Assembly (NCBI RefSeq): GCF_900102015.1
Contig: NZ_FNAT01000003.1
Coordinates: forward strand, 124,001 to 188,000
Source of the DNA: Limimaricola pyoseonensis
GTDB lineage: Bacteria > Pseudomonadota > Alphaproteobacteria > Rhodobacterales > Rhodobacteraceae
DNA length: 64,000 bases
Direction: 5' to 3'
Each line of letters opens with the position of its first letter. Position 1 is the stretch's first letter. The notes beneath the pieces are model-generated. The model was not told where the DNA came from. It saw only the letters and a list, made by a program, of their open reading frames with translations, and did not search any database. Shown piece after piece: positions 10,438 to 20,607 of the stretch. The position numbers and the translations under genes were made by a program.

Positions 10438-11831
10438 TGCGGGGTCTCCTCCGCCGAGTCTTCACTCACCTCGGCGCGCTGCTCGGGGTCGGGCAGCGCC
10501 CGCGGCCCGAGCGCCGTCAGGCCCTTGAGGATGTCGATCGCGTAGGCGAGCTGGTAGTCCTGCTCGCGCAGCTCGGCCGCCTTCTGGGCGCGCTCGCGAT
10601 CGGCCTCGAGCTGTTCGATCTCGTCCTCGGACAGGCTGTCATTGTCGAGGCTGCCGCGCAGGTCGGCCTCGGAACGCATCGGCAGCGCGCTGCTCTCCTC
10701 GTCCTCCTCGGCGCCGGGGCGGCGGCGCGGCTGCTCGACGATGATGTCGGGCGAGATGCCGAGCGCCTGGATCGAGCGGCCCGACGGCGTGTAGTAGCGC
10801 GCCGTGGTCAGCCGCATCGCGCCCTCGCCTCTGAGCGGCATCACCGTCTGGACCGAGCCCTTGCCGAAGCTCTGGGTGCCGACGACGATGGCGCGGCGGT
10901 GGTCCTGCAGCGCGCCCGCGACGATCTCGGAGGCCGAGGCCGAGCCGCCATTGATCAGCACCACCATCGGCTTGCCCTCGATCAGGTCGCCCGGCGTGGC
11001 GTTGTTGCGCTCGGACTGGACCACGTCGCGGCCACGGGTCGAGACGATCTCGCCGGCCTCGAGGAAGGCGTCGGAGACGTAGATCGCCTGGTTCAGCAGG
11101 CCGCCGGGGTTGTTGCGCAGGTCGAGCACGACGCCGTTGATCGCGTCGAGCCCGCCGGCCTTCTCGATCTCCTCCTTCAGGCCGGCCTTGAGGTCGGGAA
11201 AGGTCTGGTCGTTGAAGGTGGTGACGCGCATCACGACGGTGTCGCCCTCGGTGCGGGCGCGCACGGCATTGAGCTTGATCGTGTCGCGCACGATCGAGAG
11301 GTCGAAGGGCTCCTCCTCGCCCTCGCGCACCACGGTGATGACGATCTCCGAGCCGACCGGCCCGCGCATCATCTCGACCGCCTCGTCCAGCGTCAGCCCG
11401 AGCAGGCTCTCGCCGTCGACGGCGGTGATGAAGTCGCCGGCCATGACGCCGGCGGCGTCGGCGGGGGTGCCGTCCATCGGCGAGACCACCTTCACCACGC
11501 CCTCTTCCTGCGTGACCTCGATGCCCAAGCCGCCGAACTCGCCCCGCGTCTGGGTGCGCATGTCGGCCGCGTCCTCGGGCGAGAGGTAGGAGGAGTGCGG
11601 GTCGAGCGAGGTCAGCATGCCGTTGATGGCGGCCTCGATCAGCTCGCCCTCGTCGACCTCCTCGACATATTCGGCGCGGATCCGCTCGAAGATGTCGCCG
11701 AACAGGTCGAGCTGCTCGTAGACGCTGGCATTGTTGCGGGATTCCTGCGCGATCAGCGGCCCGGCGACCTGGGTGGTCACGACCAGCCCCAGCGCGGTGC
11801 CCGCGATCGCGGCGATCAAGGATGTCTTCAT
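10434..11831 (-). CDS. ctpA: CtpA-type C-terminal processing protease (S41)
   Basis: A 465-residue exported serine protease. A signal peptide or N-terminal anchor (residues 1-28) is followed by an N-terminal helical part, a PDZ domain (about 98-170, GGLGIEV to IVITVVREG) and the S41 catalytic domain with Ser ~299 in GSASASE and Lys 324, 25 residues later as in known CTPs. The acidic, glutamine/glutamate-rich C-terminal extension after about 385 is variable. In other proteobacteria such proteases control wall hydrolases; its place next to an EnvC-like gene fits that role. Start ATG is 11829-11831. Confidence 0.94.
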   Translation of the reverse strand: MKTSLIAAIAGTALGLVVTTQVAGPLIAQESRNNASVYEQLDLFGDIFERIRAEYVEEVDEGELIEAAINGMLTSLDPHSSYLSPEDAADMRTQTRGEFGGLGIEVTQEEGVVKVVSPMDGTPADAAGVMAGDFITAVDGESLLGLTLDEAVEMMRGPVGSEIVITVVREGEEEPFDLSIVRDTIKLNAVRARTEGDTVVMRVTTFNDQTFPDLKAGLKEEIEKAGGLDAINGVVLDLRNNPGGLLNQAIYVSDAFLEAGEIVSTRGRDVVQSERNNATPGDLIEGKPMVVLINGGSASASEIVAGALQDHRRAIVVGTQSFGKGSVQTVMPLRGEGAMRLTTARYYTPSGRSIQALGISPDIIVEQPRRRPGAEEDEESSALPMRSEADLRGSLDNDSLSEDEIEQLEADRERAQKAAELREQDYQLAYAIDILKGLTALGPRALPDPEQRAEVSEDSAEETPQ

Positions 11832-11884
11832 GCCCGTCTTCCCCCTGTTCTCGCCCGGCGGCGGCCGGGTCTGTTCGTGCGGCG

Positions 11885-13006
11885 TCACTCCAGCGCGAAC
11901 CACGTCGCGGGATCGACGGGAGTGTCGCCCTCCCGCACTTCCAGATAAAGCGTTTCCGGCCGCGAGACGCCACCGCCCTGCGCCGATTCGGTCAAGATTT
12001 CGTGCGCGCCGGGCGGCTCTCCGCCCATCAGCCCGACCGGCGCCCCGGCGGGCAGGATCTCGCCCGTCTCGCCATAGACCTCGGCGAGGCCGGCCAGCAC
12101 CACCAGCACGCCGGCCGCGGGCTCGAGGATCGCGACGTTGCCGTAGTCCAGAAGCTCGCCGCGAAAGCGCAGCGTCGCGGCCACCGGGCTCGAGACCAGC
12201 GCCCGCGGCGCGGCGGCGATGACGAGGCCGGGCCGCGCCACGCCCGCCGCGTCGGCCTGCCCGAAGCCGCGCAGCACCTGCCCCTGCACCGGCAGCGCGA
12301 TCCCGCCCTTGGCGGCGCTGGCGTCGGGCACGGCGGTCGACAGCTCGGCATCGACGATCTGCGCGAGACCCGAGGCGAAGCCGTCGAGCGTTTCGGTCGA
12401 GGCCAGAAGCAGCGCCGTCGCCACCGGGTCCTCGGTGAAGCGCCGCGGCAGGTCGGTGCGCTCGGAGATCGCCTCCGAGAGCGCGGCGCGGGCGATCTGC
12501 GCGCCCTCCAGCCCCTCTTCCAGCGTGGCGATGGCGCTGTCCTGCAGCGCCCGGATCTGCGCCACCTCCTCGAGATCGGCGCGCAGCGCCTCGGCCCGGG
12601 CCTGCAGCGCCGGCGTGACCTCGGAGGCGATCAGCCCGGCCCGCGCCGTGCCCAGCGCGCCCGATGGGTGCAGCGTCAGCACCGGCGCGGGCGCGAGGCT
12701 CATCGCCTGCAGCGCGCCCAGGAGGTCGGCGATCTCGTCGCGCCGCGCGGTCAGCTCGACCTCGATCGCGCGTTCGCGGATCGCGGCGCGGCGTAGACCG
12801 TCGCGCAGCGCCACCAGCCCGTCCTCGTAGGCGCGCACCGTCTCGGTCAGCGCGCTCACCCGGTCGCGCGCGCCCTCGGCCTCGCCCAGCATGGCCGAGG
12901 CGGCGGCCAGCCGGTCGGCGGCGGCCCCGGCCTGCGCGGCGGTGTCCTGCGCCGCCGCCGGGGCGGCGCCGAGCATCACCAGCGCGAACAGGCCCGCCCG
13001 GATCAT
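11885..13006 (-). CDS. EnvC-like murein hydrolase activator (degenerate M23 domain)
   Basis: A 373-residue exported protein. The signal peptide is MIRAGLFALVMLGAAPAAAQ, then a long Ala/Glu/Arg-rich coiled coil (about 22-235) and a C-terminal lysostaphin-type (M23) beta domain (about 240-373). The metal-binding HxxxD and HxH motifs of active M23 enzymes are not visible (the domain reads RPGLVIAAAPRALV and then DYGNVAILE), as in EnvC, which activates amidases instead of cutting peptidoglycan. Its start overlaps the gpmI stop as ATGA. ctpA follows 53 bases on. Confidence 0.85.
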   Translation of the reverse strand: MIRAGLFALVMLGAAPAAAQDTAAQAGAAADRLAAASAMLGEAEGARDRVSALTETVRAYEDGLVALRDGLRRAAIRERAIEVELTARRDEIADLLGALQAMSLAPAPVLTLHPSGALGTARAGLIASEVTPALQARAEALRADLEEVAQIRALQDSAIATLEEGLEGAQIARAALSEAISERTDLPRRFTEDPVATALLLASTETLDGFASGLAQIVDAELSTAVPDASAAKGGIALPVQGQVLRGFGQADAAGVARPGLVIAAAPRALVSSPVAATLRFRGELLDYGNVAILEPAAGVLVVLAGLAEVYGETGEILPAGAPVGLMGGEPPGAHEILTESAQGGGVSRPETLYLEVREGDTPVDPATWFALE

Positions 13007-14517
13007 GCGATCAGGCTGCGCCCGGTCATCTCCTCGGGCTGGTCGAGGCCCATCAGCGCCAGAAGCGTCGGCGCGAGGTCGGCCAGCCGCCCGTCGCGCA
13101 GGCGCGCGCCCTCTGGCCCGCCGAACAGCGCCACCGGCACCGGGTTCAGCGTGTGCGAGGTGTGCGCGCCGCCCGTTTCGGGGTCGATCATCTGCTCGCA
13201 ATTGCCGTGATCGGCGGTGACGATCATCGCGCCGCCCGCCTTCTCCAGCGCCTCGCAGACCCGTGCCAGACCCGCATCCACCGCCTCGCAGGCCCTGATC
13301 GCGGCATCGAGGTCGCCGGTGTGGCCGACCATGTCGGGGTTGGCGTAGTTGGTGACGATCAGGTCGTAGCCCTTCTCGATCGCCTTCACGAAGGCCTCGG
13401 TCACCTCGCCCGCCGACATCTCGGGCTGCATGTCGTAGGTCGCGACGTCCGGCGATTTCGGCATGAAGCGGTCCTCGCCCGGCTCGGGCTCCTCCTGGCC
13501 GCCGTTCAGGAAGAAGGTGACATGCGGGTATTTCTCGGTCTCGGCGAGGCGGAACTGCGTCAGCCCCTTCGCCGCCACCCAGGCGCCCAGCGTATTGCGG
13601 ATGTCGCGCTTCGGAAAGACGGTCTCGTACCAATCCACGTGGCGGTCGGAATACTCGACCATGCCGAGCCGCGCGGCGAGCGCCGGGGCCTCGCCCCGAT
13701 CGAAGCCGTCGAAGGCCGGGTCGGCGATGGCGGCGAGGATCTCGCGCGCGCGGTCGGCGCGGAAGTTTAGGCAGAAGAGGCCGTCCTGCGGCTGCATGCC
13801 GGCATAGTCGCCGATCACCGTGGCGGGGATGAACTCGTCGGTCTGGCCGGCGTCCCATGCGGTCTTCACCGCCGAAAGCGGGTCATCGGCGCGCGGCCCC
13901 TCGCCGGCCACGATGGCGTCGTAGGCGGTCTTCACCCGGTTCCAGCGGTTGTCGCGGTCCATGGCGTAGTAGCGGCCGATCACCGTGGCGATGCGCGTGC
14001 CCTCGGGCAGCTTGTCCTGCAGCTCGGCCACGAAGCCGTCGGCCGAGGAGGGCGCGACGTCGCGCCCGTCGGTGATGGCGTGCACCGTCACCGCCACGTC
14101 GCGGTCGCGCAGCGCCTTCGCGGCGGCGACGATGTGCTCGAGATGGCCGTGCACCCCGCCGTCGGAGACCACGCCGAAGAGATGCGCGGTGCCGCCCGAA
14201 TCCTGCAAGGTCTTGGCGAAGGCCACCAGCGCCTCGGCCTTAAAGAAGGAGCCGTCCTCGATCGCGAGGTCGATCTGGCCGAGATCCATGGCGACGACCC
14301 GGCCCGCGCCGATATTGGTGTGCCCGACCTCGGAATTGCCCATCTGGCCCGAGGGCAGGCCGACATCCGGCCCGTGCGTGGTCAGCGTGGCGTTGGGGCC
14401 CTGCATGATCCGGTCGAAGGCCGGGGTCCGCGCCAGCGCCGGCGCGTTGCCCTCTGTCTCGGCCCGCAGGCCCCAGCCGTCGAGGATGCACAGGACCACG
14501 GGTTTCGGTGTCGCCAT
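13003..14517 (-). CDS. gpmI: GpmI, cofactor-independent phosphoglycerate mutase
   Basis: A 504-residue enzyme interconverting 3- and 2-phosphoglycerate in glycolysis and gluconeogenesis, with Mn2+-type metal sites. D13 in CILDGWG and the phosphoserine S62 in MGNSEVGHTN are present. HAITDGRD, RYYAMDRDNRW and the C-terminal TADHGNCEQM and HTSHTLNPVP motifs complete both metal sites. Length is standard. The ATG at 14517 follows AAGGAGG. A rho-independent hairpin upstream separates it from rlmH. Confidence 0.97.
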   Translation of the reverse strand: MATPKPVVLCILDGWGLRAETEGNAPALARTPAFDRIMQGPNATLTTHGPDVGLPSGQMGNSEVGHTNIGAGRVVAMDLGQIDLAIEDGSFFKAEALVAFAKTLQDSGGTAHLFGVVSDGGVHGHLEHIVAAAKALRDRDVAVTVHAITDGRDVAPSSADGFVAELQDKLPEGTRIATVIGRYYAMDRDNRWNRVKTAYDAIVAGEGPRADDPLSAVKTAWDAGQTDEFIPATVIGDYAGMQPQDGLFCLNFRADRAREILAAIADPAFDGFDRGEAPALAARLGMVEYSDRHVDWYETVFPKRDIRNTLGAWVAAKGLTQFRLAETEKYPHVTFFLNGGQEEPEPGEDRFMPKSPDVATYDMQPEMSAGEVTEAFVKAIEKGYDLIVTNYANPDMVGHTGDLDAAIRACEAVDAGLARVCEALEKAGGAMIVTADHGNCEQMIDPETGGAHTSHTLNPVPVALFGGPEGARLRDGRLADLAPTLLALMGLDQPEEMTGRSLIA

Positions 14518-14574
14518 CGGGGAGGCCTCCTTTTGGGGTCGGGCCAAGTCCTGAGCCAAACCGCCCCGATTGTC

Positions 14575-14604
14575 CACAAAGACGGGGGCCGGTCAGACCC
14601 CCGT
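14575..14604 (-). terminator. hairpin after rlmH
   Basis: A 7-bp GC stem (14598-14604 with 14582-14588, nine-base loop) on the minus strand is followed by CTTTGT. It lies one base past the rlmH stop and 58 bases before the gpmI start, implying that gpmI has its own promoter. Confidence 0.5.
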
Positions 14605-14605
14605 G

Positions 14606-15076
14606 TCAGACCCTGTGATAGGGCGAGCCCGCGAGGATCGAGGCGGCGCGGTAGAGCTGCTCGGTGAGCATGGCGCGCACCAGCATGTGCGGCCAGACCA
14701 TCGGCCCGAAGCTGATCGCGGCATCGGCGCGCGATCTCAGCGCGGGGTCGATCCCGTCGGCGCCGCCGATCACGAAGGCGGCCTCGGGCCGGCCCTGGTC
14801 GCGCCAGCCGGCCAGCATCGCGGCGAAGTCGGGCGAGGTCATCTCGCGGCCGCGCTCGTCCATGACGCAGAGCACCGCGCCGTCGGGCACGGCGCGTTCC
14901 AAGAGCGCGGCCTCGCCGGCCATGCCGCCGCCCTTGCGGTCGTCCACTTCGGAGATGGAAAGCGGCCCGAGGCCCAGCGCGCGGCCGGTGCGGTCGAACC
15001 GCGTGACGTAGTCGTCGACCAGCATGCGCTCGGGGCCGGATTTCATCCGGCCCACCGCGCAGATCCTGACGCGCAT
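14606..15076 (-). CDS. rlmH: RlmH, 23S rRNA pseudouridine-1915 N3-methyltransferase
   Basis: A 156-residue SPOUT methyltransferase acting on assembled 70S ribosomes. The C-terminal knot is clear: FVIGGADGIDP and then MVWPHMLVRAMLTEQLYRA followed by PYHR. Length matches E. coli RlmH (155). The ATG (15074-15076) overlaps the rsfS stop by one base (TGATG), the usual coupling of this pair. Confidence 0.96.
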   Translation of the reverse strand: MRVRICAVGRMKSGPERMLVDDYVTRFDRTGRALGLGPLSISEVDDRKGGGMAGEAALLERAVPDGAVLCVMDERGREMTSPDFAAMLAGWRDQGRPEAAFVIGGADGIDPALRSRADAAISFGPMVWPHMLVRAMLTEQLYRAASILAGSPYHRV

Positions 15077-15492
15077 CAGCGGAAGCTGTCGGCGGCCGCC
15101 CCGGAAGGCGCCCACATCTTCTCCAGCTGGTAGAACTCGCGCACCTCGGGCCTAAACACGTGCACGATCACGTCGCCGGTGTCGATCAGCACCCAGTCGC
15201 CGGTATCCTTGCCCTCGGTCTTGGAGAGCACGCCGAACTGCTGCTTGAGCCGGTCGGTCAGCTTCTCGGCGATCGCGGCAACCTGGCGCGAGGAGCGGCC
15301 CGAGGCGATCACCATGTAATCGCCCATCTCGGAGCGCCCGCGCAGATCGATCTGCACGACCTCTTCGGCCTTGTCATCGTCGAGGGAGGCGAGGATCGCT
15401 TCCAGCAGCGCATCGCTCGTCACGGAGGGCGCCCCGGCCATCAGGCCCGCGCCCGTGGAAGCGGCATCGGCCGCCGTGGTGGAAAGAGACAG
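15076..15492 (-). CDS. rsfS: RsfS, ribosomal silencing factor; start unclear (CTG favoured)
   Basis: A DUF143/RsfS protein that binds uL14 and keeps ribosomal subunits apart in stationary phase. The core is SDALLEAILASLDDDKAEEV, then RSEMGDYMVIASGRSSRQV, and DWVLIDTGDVIVHVF with FYQLEKMW at the end. Three starts are possible: ATG 15546 (156 residues), CTG 15490-15492 (138 residues) and ATG 15441 (121 residues). Only the CTG has a good ribosome site, GGAGG eight bases upstream, so it is used here. It lies between the channel gene and rlmH. Confidence 0.88.
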   Translation of the reverse strand: MSLSTTAADAASTGAGLMAGAPSVTSDALLEAILASLDDDKAEEVVQIDLRGRSEMGDYMVIASGRSSRQVAAIAEKLTDRLKQQFGVLSKTEGKDTGDWVLIDTGDVIVHVFRPEVREFYQLEKMWAPSGAAADSFR

Positions 15493-15599
15493 GTCATCAT
15501 CCTCCGGTTTCGCGCCGCCAACGCGCCCCGGCGCCGGGCGTATCATCAATGTAGCAAGGGGGAGGGCCGTTTTCAACGCGGCCGCGCCCTCACGCGGGT

Positions 15600-17024
15600 T
15601 CACTCGGCGGTGCGCCGCGCGACCGCAAGTTGCGAGCCGTCGAGCATCCGCACCTCGCGCTGCGGGAAGGGAATCGTGATGCCCTCGGCCTGAAACGCGT
15701 CCCACAGCGCGAGGAACACGTCGCCGCGGATATTGGTCAGCCCCGCCGTCGCGTCGTCGATCCAGAAGCGCAGGATGTAGTCCACGCTCGAATCGCCGAA
15801 GCCGGTGATATGGCAGACCGGGGCGGGCTGCGCCAGAACCCGTCCGCAGCCTTGCGCGGCGGCAATGGCGCAGGCGCGCACCGCGTGCGGATCGTCGCCG
15901 TAGGAGGTGCCGAAATCGAGGTCGATCCGCACCGAGTTGTTGGAATGGGTCCAGTTCACCACCTGCGTGGTGATCAGGTCCTCGTTCGGGATCAGGTATT
16001 CCTTGCCGTCGCGGGTGACGACGCTCGCGTAGCGCGCCCCCAGCGTCGAGATCCAGCCGAAGGTCTGGCCCACCGAGATCACGTCGCCGGGCTTGATCGA
16101 CTTGTCCATCAGGATGATCAGGCCCGAGACGAGGTTCGACACCACCTTCTGCAGGCCGAAGCCCAAGCCCACGCCGATCGCGCCCGACAGCACCGCGAGG
16201 CCGGTGAGGTCCACGCCGACCGCGCGCAGGCCGACGAAGACCGCGACGCCGTAGAACAGAAGCTGCAGAAGCTTCACCGCCAGCACCTGCATCGAGGGGC
16301 TGATCTCGGGGTTGCTCTCGATCCTATGGGCGCTGCTGCGCGCCAGGAGCCGCGCCAGGAAGAAGGCCACGCCCAGCACCAGCGCCGCCTTGAGCACCAG
16401 CAGCACCGAGATCCGCAGCTCGCCCGCCTGGATCGCGAGGCTGTCGAGCACGCGCGCGAACTCGGTGTCGAGATCGAGGATGCGCAGCGTGATCCAGGCC
16501 CAGGCGCCGTAGCGCAGCAGCCCGCGCAGGAGCGGGTTGGCGATCAGCCGCGTCACCAGCGCCACGAAGAGCCAGCCGGTGGCCAGAAGCGCCACCACCC
16601 TGAGCACCGCCGTCCCGGCGGCGGGGTCGACCTGCCGGGTGACGCCGAGCGCCAGCCAGACGCCCCCGAGGAACAGCCAGCCGCGCAGCCGCCGGTGCAG
16701 CATCACCGCGTAGCGCATCCGCCAGCGCGGCCAGTTCTCGCGGGTGCGCATCCATTCGTGCAGCTTCGGCCCGAGCCAGGCCCGGCCGAGATGCGCGGCC
16801 GCGAACAGCGCCGCGACGATCACCAGCTGCCAGGCGTTCCAGGGCTGCATCACGGTGGTGACGACCCGCTCGCCATCCATCGCCAGCCGCTCGCCGAAAT
16901 CGGTCACCGTCTCGGCGATCGCCTCGGGCGCCTCGGCCGCGGTCTCGGCCATCTCGGCGGCGGTGGCCTCGGCGGCCTCGGCCGTCTCCTCGGCCAGCTC
17001 TGCCGCGCCGGTCTCGGGCTCCAT
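15600..17024 (-). CDS. MscS-family mechanosensitive ion channel
   Basis: A 474-residue inner-membrane channel. A low-complexity Ala/Glu N-terminus (1-50) precedes several membrane helices (about 70-90, 115-160, 205-230, 250-285). The MscS pore helix and beta domain are at about 290-370, with GAIGVGLGFGLQKVVSNL and SGLIILMDKSIKPGDVI, then IPNEDLITTQVVNWTHSN. The larger membrane region places it nearer the YbdG/YnaI-type members than minimal MscS. It is transcribed away from leuC and may lead the rsfS-rlmH run, whose first start is about 110 bases past its stop. Confidence 0.9.
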   Translation of the reverse strand: MEPETGAAELAEETAEAAEATAAEMAETAAEAPEAIAETVTDFGERLAMDGERVVTTVMQPWNAWQLVIVAALFAAAHLGRAWLGPKLHEWMRTRENWPRWRMRYAVMLHRRLRGWLFLGGVWLALGVTRQVDPAAGTAVLRVVALLATGWLFVALVTRLIANPLLRGLLRYGAWAWITLRILDLDTEFARVLDSLAIQAGELRISVLLVLKAALVLGVAFFLARLLARSSAHRIESNPEISPSMQVLAVKLLQLLFYGVAVFVGLRAVGVDLTGLAVLSGAIGVGLGFGLQKVVSNLVSGLIILMDKSIKPGDVISVGQTFGWISTLGARYASVVTRDGKEYLIPNEDLITTQVVNWTHSNNSVRIDLDFGTSYGDDPHAVRACAIAAAQGCGRVLAQPAPVCHITGFGDSSVDYILRFWIDDATAGLTNIRGDVFLALWDAFQAEGITIPFPQREVRMLDGSQLAVARRTAE

Positions 17025-17123
17025 GCTGCGCTCCGTGTGGTTGGGTCCCCCAGCATGTAGCGCCCCGCCCCGCCGGTCCAGCCGCGGCCGCCGCCGCGCC
17101 GCGGCGTTCCGCGGCCGTCTCTC

Positions 17124-17152
17124 TTGTGCCGCTGCGGCAGAGGGAGTAGATC
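17124..17152 (+). promoter_or_regulatory. candidate sigma-70 promoter upstream of leuC
   Basis: TTGTGC (17124-17129) and TAGATC (17147-17152) are spaced by 17 bases. The predicted transcript start is at about 17159, which coincides with the ATG of a 28-codon frame. Each box matches consensus at only four of six positions. Confidence 0.35.
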
Positions 17153-17158
17153 GGGCGC

Positions 17159-17245
17159 ATGACACGGGTCTTCGACATGGACGATCGCGCGCGGCTGCCC
17201 TGGCGGTTCTTCGGCGCGACCCTGACCATCCTCGCGCGACTTTGA
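17159..17245 (+). CDS. possible 28-residue leaderless small protein
   Basis: The frame begins MTRVFDMDDRARLP and ends in a hydrophobic-basic tail (FFGATLTILARL). It lies directly downstream of a candidate promoter, so the mRNA could start at its ATG. It ends 89 bases before leuC. There is no recognisable family and the coding evidence is limited to position and third-base preference; it may be a chance frame or a regulatory leader. Confidence 0.25.
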   Translation: MTRVFDMDDRARLPWRFFGATLTILARL

Positions 17246-17334
17246 CGCGGCGGGGCGCGATTGCGCCCGCGTGACCCCCCGGCCGCGCCCTGCGCGCGCG
17301 CCGACAGACCATCCAGCCGCAAGAGGACACCTCC

Positions 17335-18737
<1,403 letters not shown>

Positions 18738-18738
<1 letters not shown>

Positions 18739-19343
18739 TGGACAAGTTCGAAAGCTTCCAGGGCGTCGCCGCCCCGATGCCGCTGGTCAACATCGACACC
18801 GACATGATCATCCCCAAGCAGTTCCTGAAGACCATCAAGCGGTCGGGGCTGGGGGTGAACCTGTTCGCCGAGATGCGCTACGACGACGACGGCAACGAGA
18901 TCGCCGATTTCGTGCTGAACCAGCCGGCCTATCGCGGCGCCGAGATCCTCGTCGCGGGCGACAATTTCGGCTGCGGCTCCTCGCGCGAGCACGCGCCCTG
19001 GGCGATCAAGGATTTCGGCATCAAATGCGTGATCGCGCCGAGCTTCGCCGACATCTTCTTCAACAACTGCTTCAAGAACGGCATCCTGCCGATCGCGCTG
19101 CCGCAGGAGCAGGTCGACATCCTGATGCGCGACGCCGAGCGCGGCTCGAACGCGCGGATCACCGTCAATCTCGAGAACCAGGTGCTGACCACCTCGGAGG
19201 GCGAGACCATCTCCTTCGAGGTCGACCCGTTCCGCAAGCACTGCCTGCTCGAGGGGCTCGACGACATCGGCCTGACCATGGAGCGCGCGCCCGCGATCGA
19301 CGCCTTCGAGGCGCAGGCCGCGCAGGCCCGGCCCTGGGTCTGA
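18738..19343 (+). CDS. leuD: LeuD, isopropylmalate isomerase small subunit
   Basis: A 201-residue swivelling-domain subunit of isopropylmalate isomerase. [14 protein letters not shown] near the start and [15 protein letters not shown] (about 75-90) form the substrate-binding part. Length is typical. It shares one base with the leuC stop and is followed by a strong hairpin, so leuCD is a two-gene unit. leuB of the same pathway lies 2.5 kb downstream. Confidence 0.98.
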
Positions 19344-19779
19344 GCCGGGTCTGAAACCGGGGGCGGGGCCGGCGGCCCTGCCATGATTTCGCCACGATGC
19401 GGGGCGGCCGGTCACGGCCGCCCCGTTTCGATTCCGGCCCCCGCCGGCGGCGCGGCCACAATCCGGCCGGGTCCATATTCCGTTACGTCATCAACGGGAT
19501 GTCAACATATGGGGTCCAGACTGCCTGTTCATACCCGATCGAGAAACGATCCCTCGGTAGAAGTCGCAGATTGGCCGCCAGCAGGATGCATTGCCGCGCC
19601 ACCAGCGTCGCAAAACCGCCTCAGTCGCAACGCCAAGTCTAACAATGCGTTGCCGTTCCCGACTCGAGAGGGCACAAATCATGGCAGGATTGAGGCAAGC
19701 CGCCCCGCGTGGGCGGAAACCGACCGGACCAGGATCGCGGCACAGAATCGCGGCCGGCCGGCGCAGGATTGGGCGGGCT
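19344..19779. other. 436-base non-coding gap with lower GC
   Basis: After the leuCD hairpin the sequence turns less GC-rich between about 19470 and 19720 and has no convincing frame on either strand. On the minus strand a perfect TTGACA (19500-19505) faces leuD but has only a poor -10 box. Upstream ATG codons at 19591, 19645 and 19681 are in frame with the next gene, but codon use before 19780 looks non-coding. This could be a long leader or a small RNA; nothing decides. Confidence 0.5.
19400..19428 (+). terminator. leuCD terminator
   Basis: A perfect 11-bp stem (19400-19410 with 19415-19425) with a GTCA loop is followed by TTT. It is positioned 57 bases after the leuD stop. Confidence 0.7.
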
Positions 19780-20607
19780 ATGATTGGGCGACTGACGGGA
19801 GGACTCCTGCGGGCGGTTCTGGTGGTATTGCTGATCGCGATACCGTCGATGCTGCTGCCGGCCAGCGGATCGGGCACGCCCGAGATCGTGGCGCTGATCG
19901 CCATCGGCGCGGCGCTGTTCACGCTGGTCGAATACACCGCGCTCTCGCCCAGCCTGGTCGAGTTCCGCGACGCGCCGCCCTTCAACCGCATCCGCTTCCT
20001 GTTCACCGCGCTGAACGTCTTCCTGCTGGCGCTGGTGCTGCGCGGCGCGGCCGAACCCTCGACGCTGACCGAGATCGCCCGCGCCGTGGGCACGCGGCTC
20101 GGCGCGGCGCTCGACATCGCCTATTCGCCGGTGCGGCTGTTCCTGCTGGCCTTGCCGCAGGCCGGCGAGCCGCTGCCCGATCTGCGCGGTCTCGCGGCGG
20201 TCAGCTACCTGCTGTCGCTGGGCTCGGTGGCCTTCTTCGCCGCGCTGCTGCGGCTGCGCGGCTGGCCGCTGCCCTCGCGCAACTTCAACGTCTGGATCAA
20301 CCTGCCGACCTTCGACCCGACCTCGGGGCCGGACGTGATCTGGCGGCTGCGGCGCGACGCCCAGTTTAACCTCGTGTTAGGCTTTCTGCTGCCATTCGTG
20401 ATGCCGGCCTTGGTGAAGCTGGGCCTGCCGCTGCTGGGGCCGATCGAGCTGTCGGACCCGCATGCCCTGATCTGGACGGTGACCGCATGGGCCTTCCTGC
20501 CGGCGAGCCTGCTGATGCGCGGCGTGGCGCTGCAGCGCGTGGCCGACATGATCGACGCGCAGCGCGAGCGCGCCAATGCCCGCGACCGTCGGATGATGCC
20601 GGCCTGA
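19780..20607 (+). CDS. integral membrane protein of unknown function (6 helices)
   Basis: A 275-residue protein with about six hydrophobic segments (near 8-26, 33-52, 65-84, 128-147, 186-210, 225-245) and a basic tail rich in Arg. I recognise no named family. The ATG at 19780 puts the first helix next to the N-terminus; an upstream ATG at 19681 has a better ribosome site (GAGAGG) and would add 33 basic residues. The stop overlaps the CTG start of the next gene, so the two are probably coupled. Confidence 0.75.
   Translation: MIGRLTGGLLRAVLVVLLIAIPSMLLPASGSGTPEIVALIAIGAALFTLVEYTALSPSLVEFRDAPPFNRIRFLFTALNVFLLALVLRGAAEPSTLTEIARAVGTRLGAALDIAYSPVRLFLLALPQAGEPLPDLRGLAAVSYLLSLGSVAFFAALLRLRGWPLPSRNFNVWINLPTFDPTSGPDVIWRLRRDAQFNLVLGFLLPFVMPALVKLGLPLLGPIELSDPHALIWTVTAWAFLPASLLMRGVALQRVADMIDAQRERANARDRRMMPA

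Larger units (their letters stand above)
17025..17334. other. 310-base divergent intergenic region
   Basis: The space between the channel gene (minus) and leuC (plus) holds a possible plus-strand promoter (17124-17152), a 28-codon open frame (17159-17245) and the leuC ribosome site. I see no leucine-codon run or paired attenuator hairpins of a classical leu leader. Confidence 0.6.

Noticed and set aside
17246-17334. Leucine attenuator upstream of leuC
   Set aside because: No leucine codon run and no competing hairpins plus T-tract are visible.
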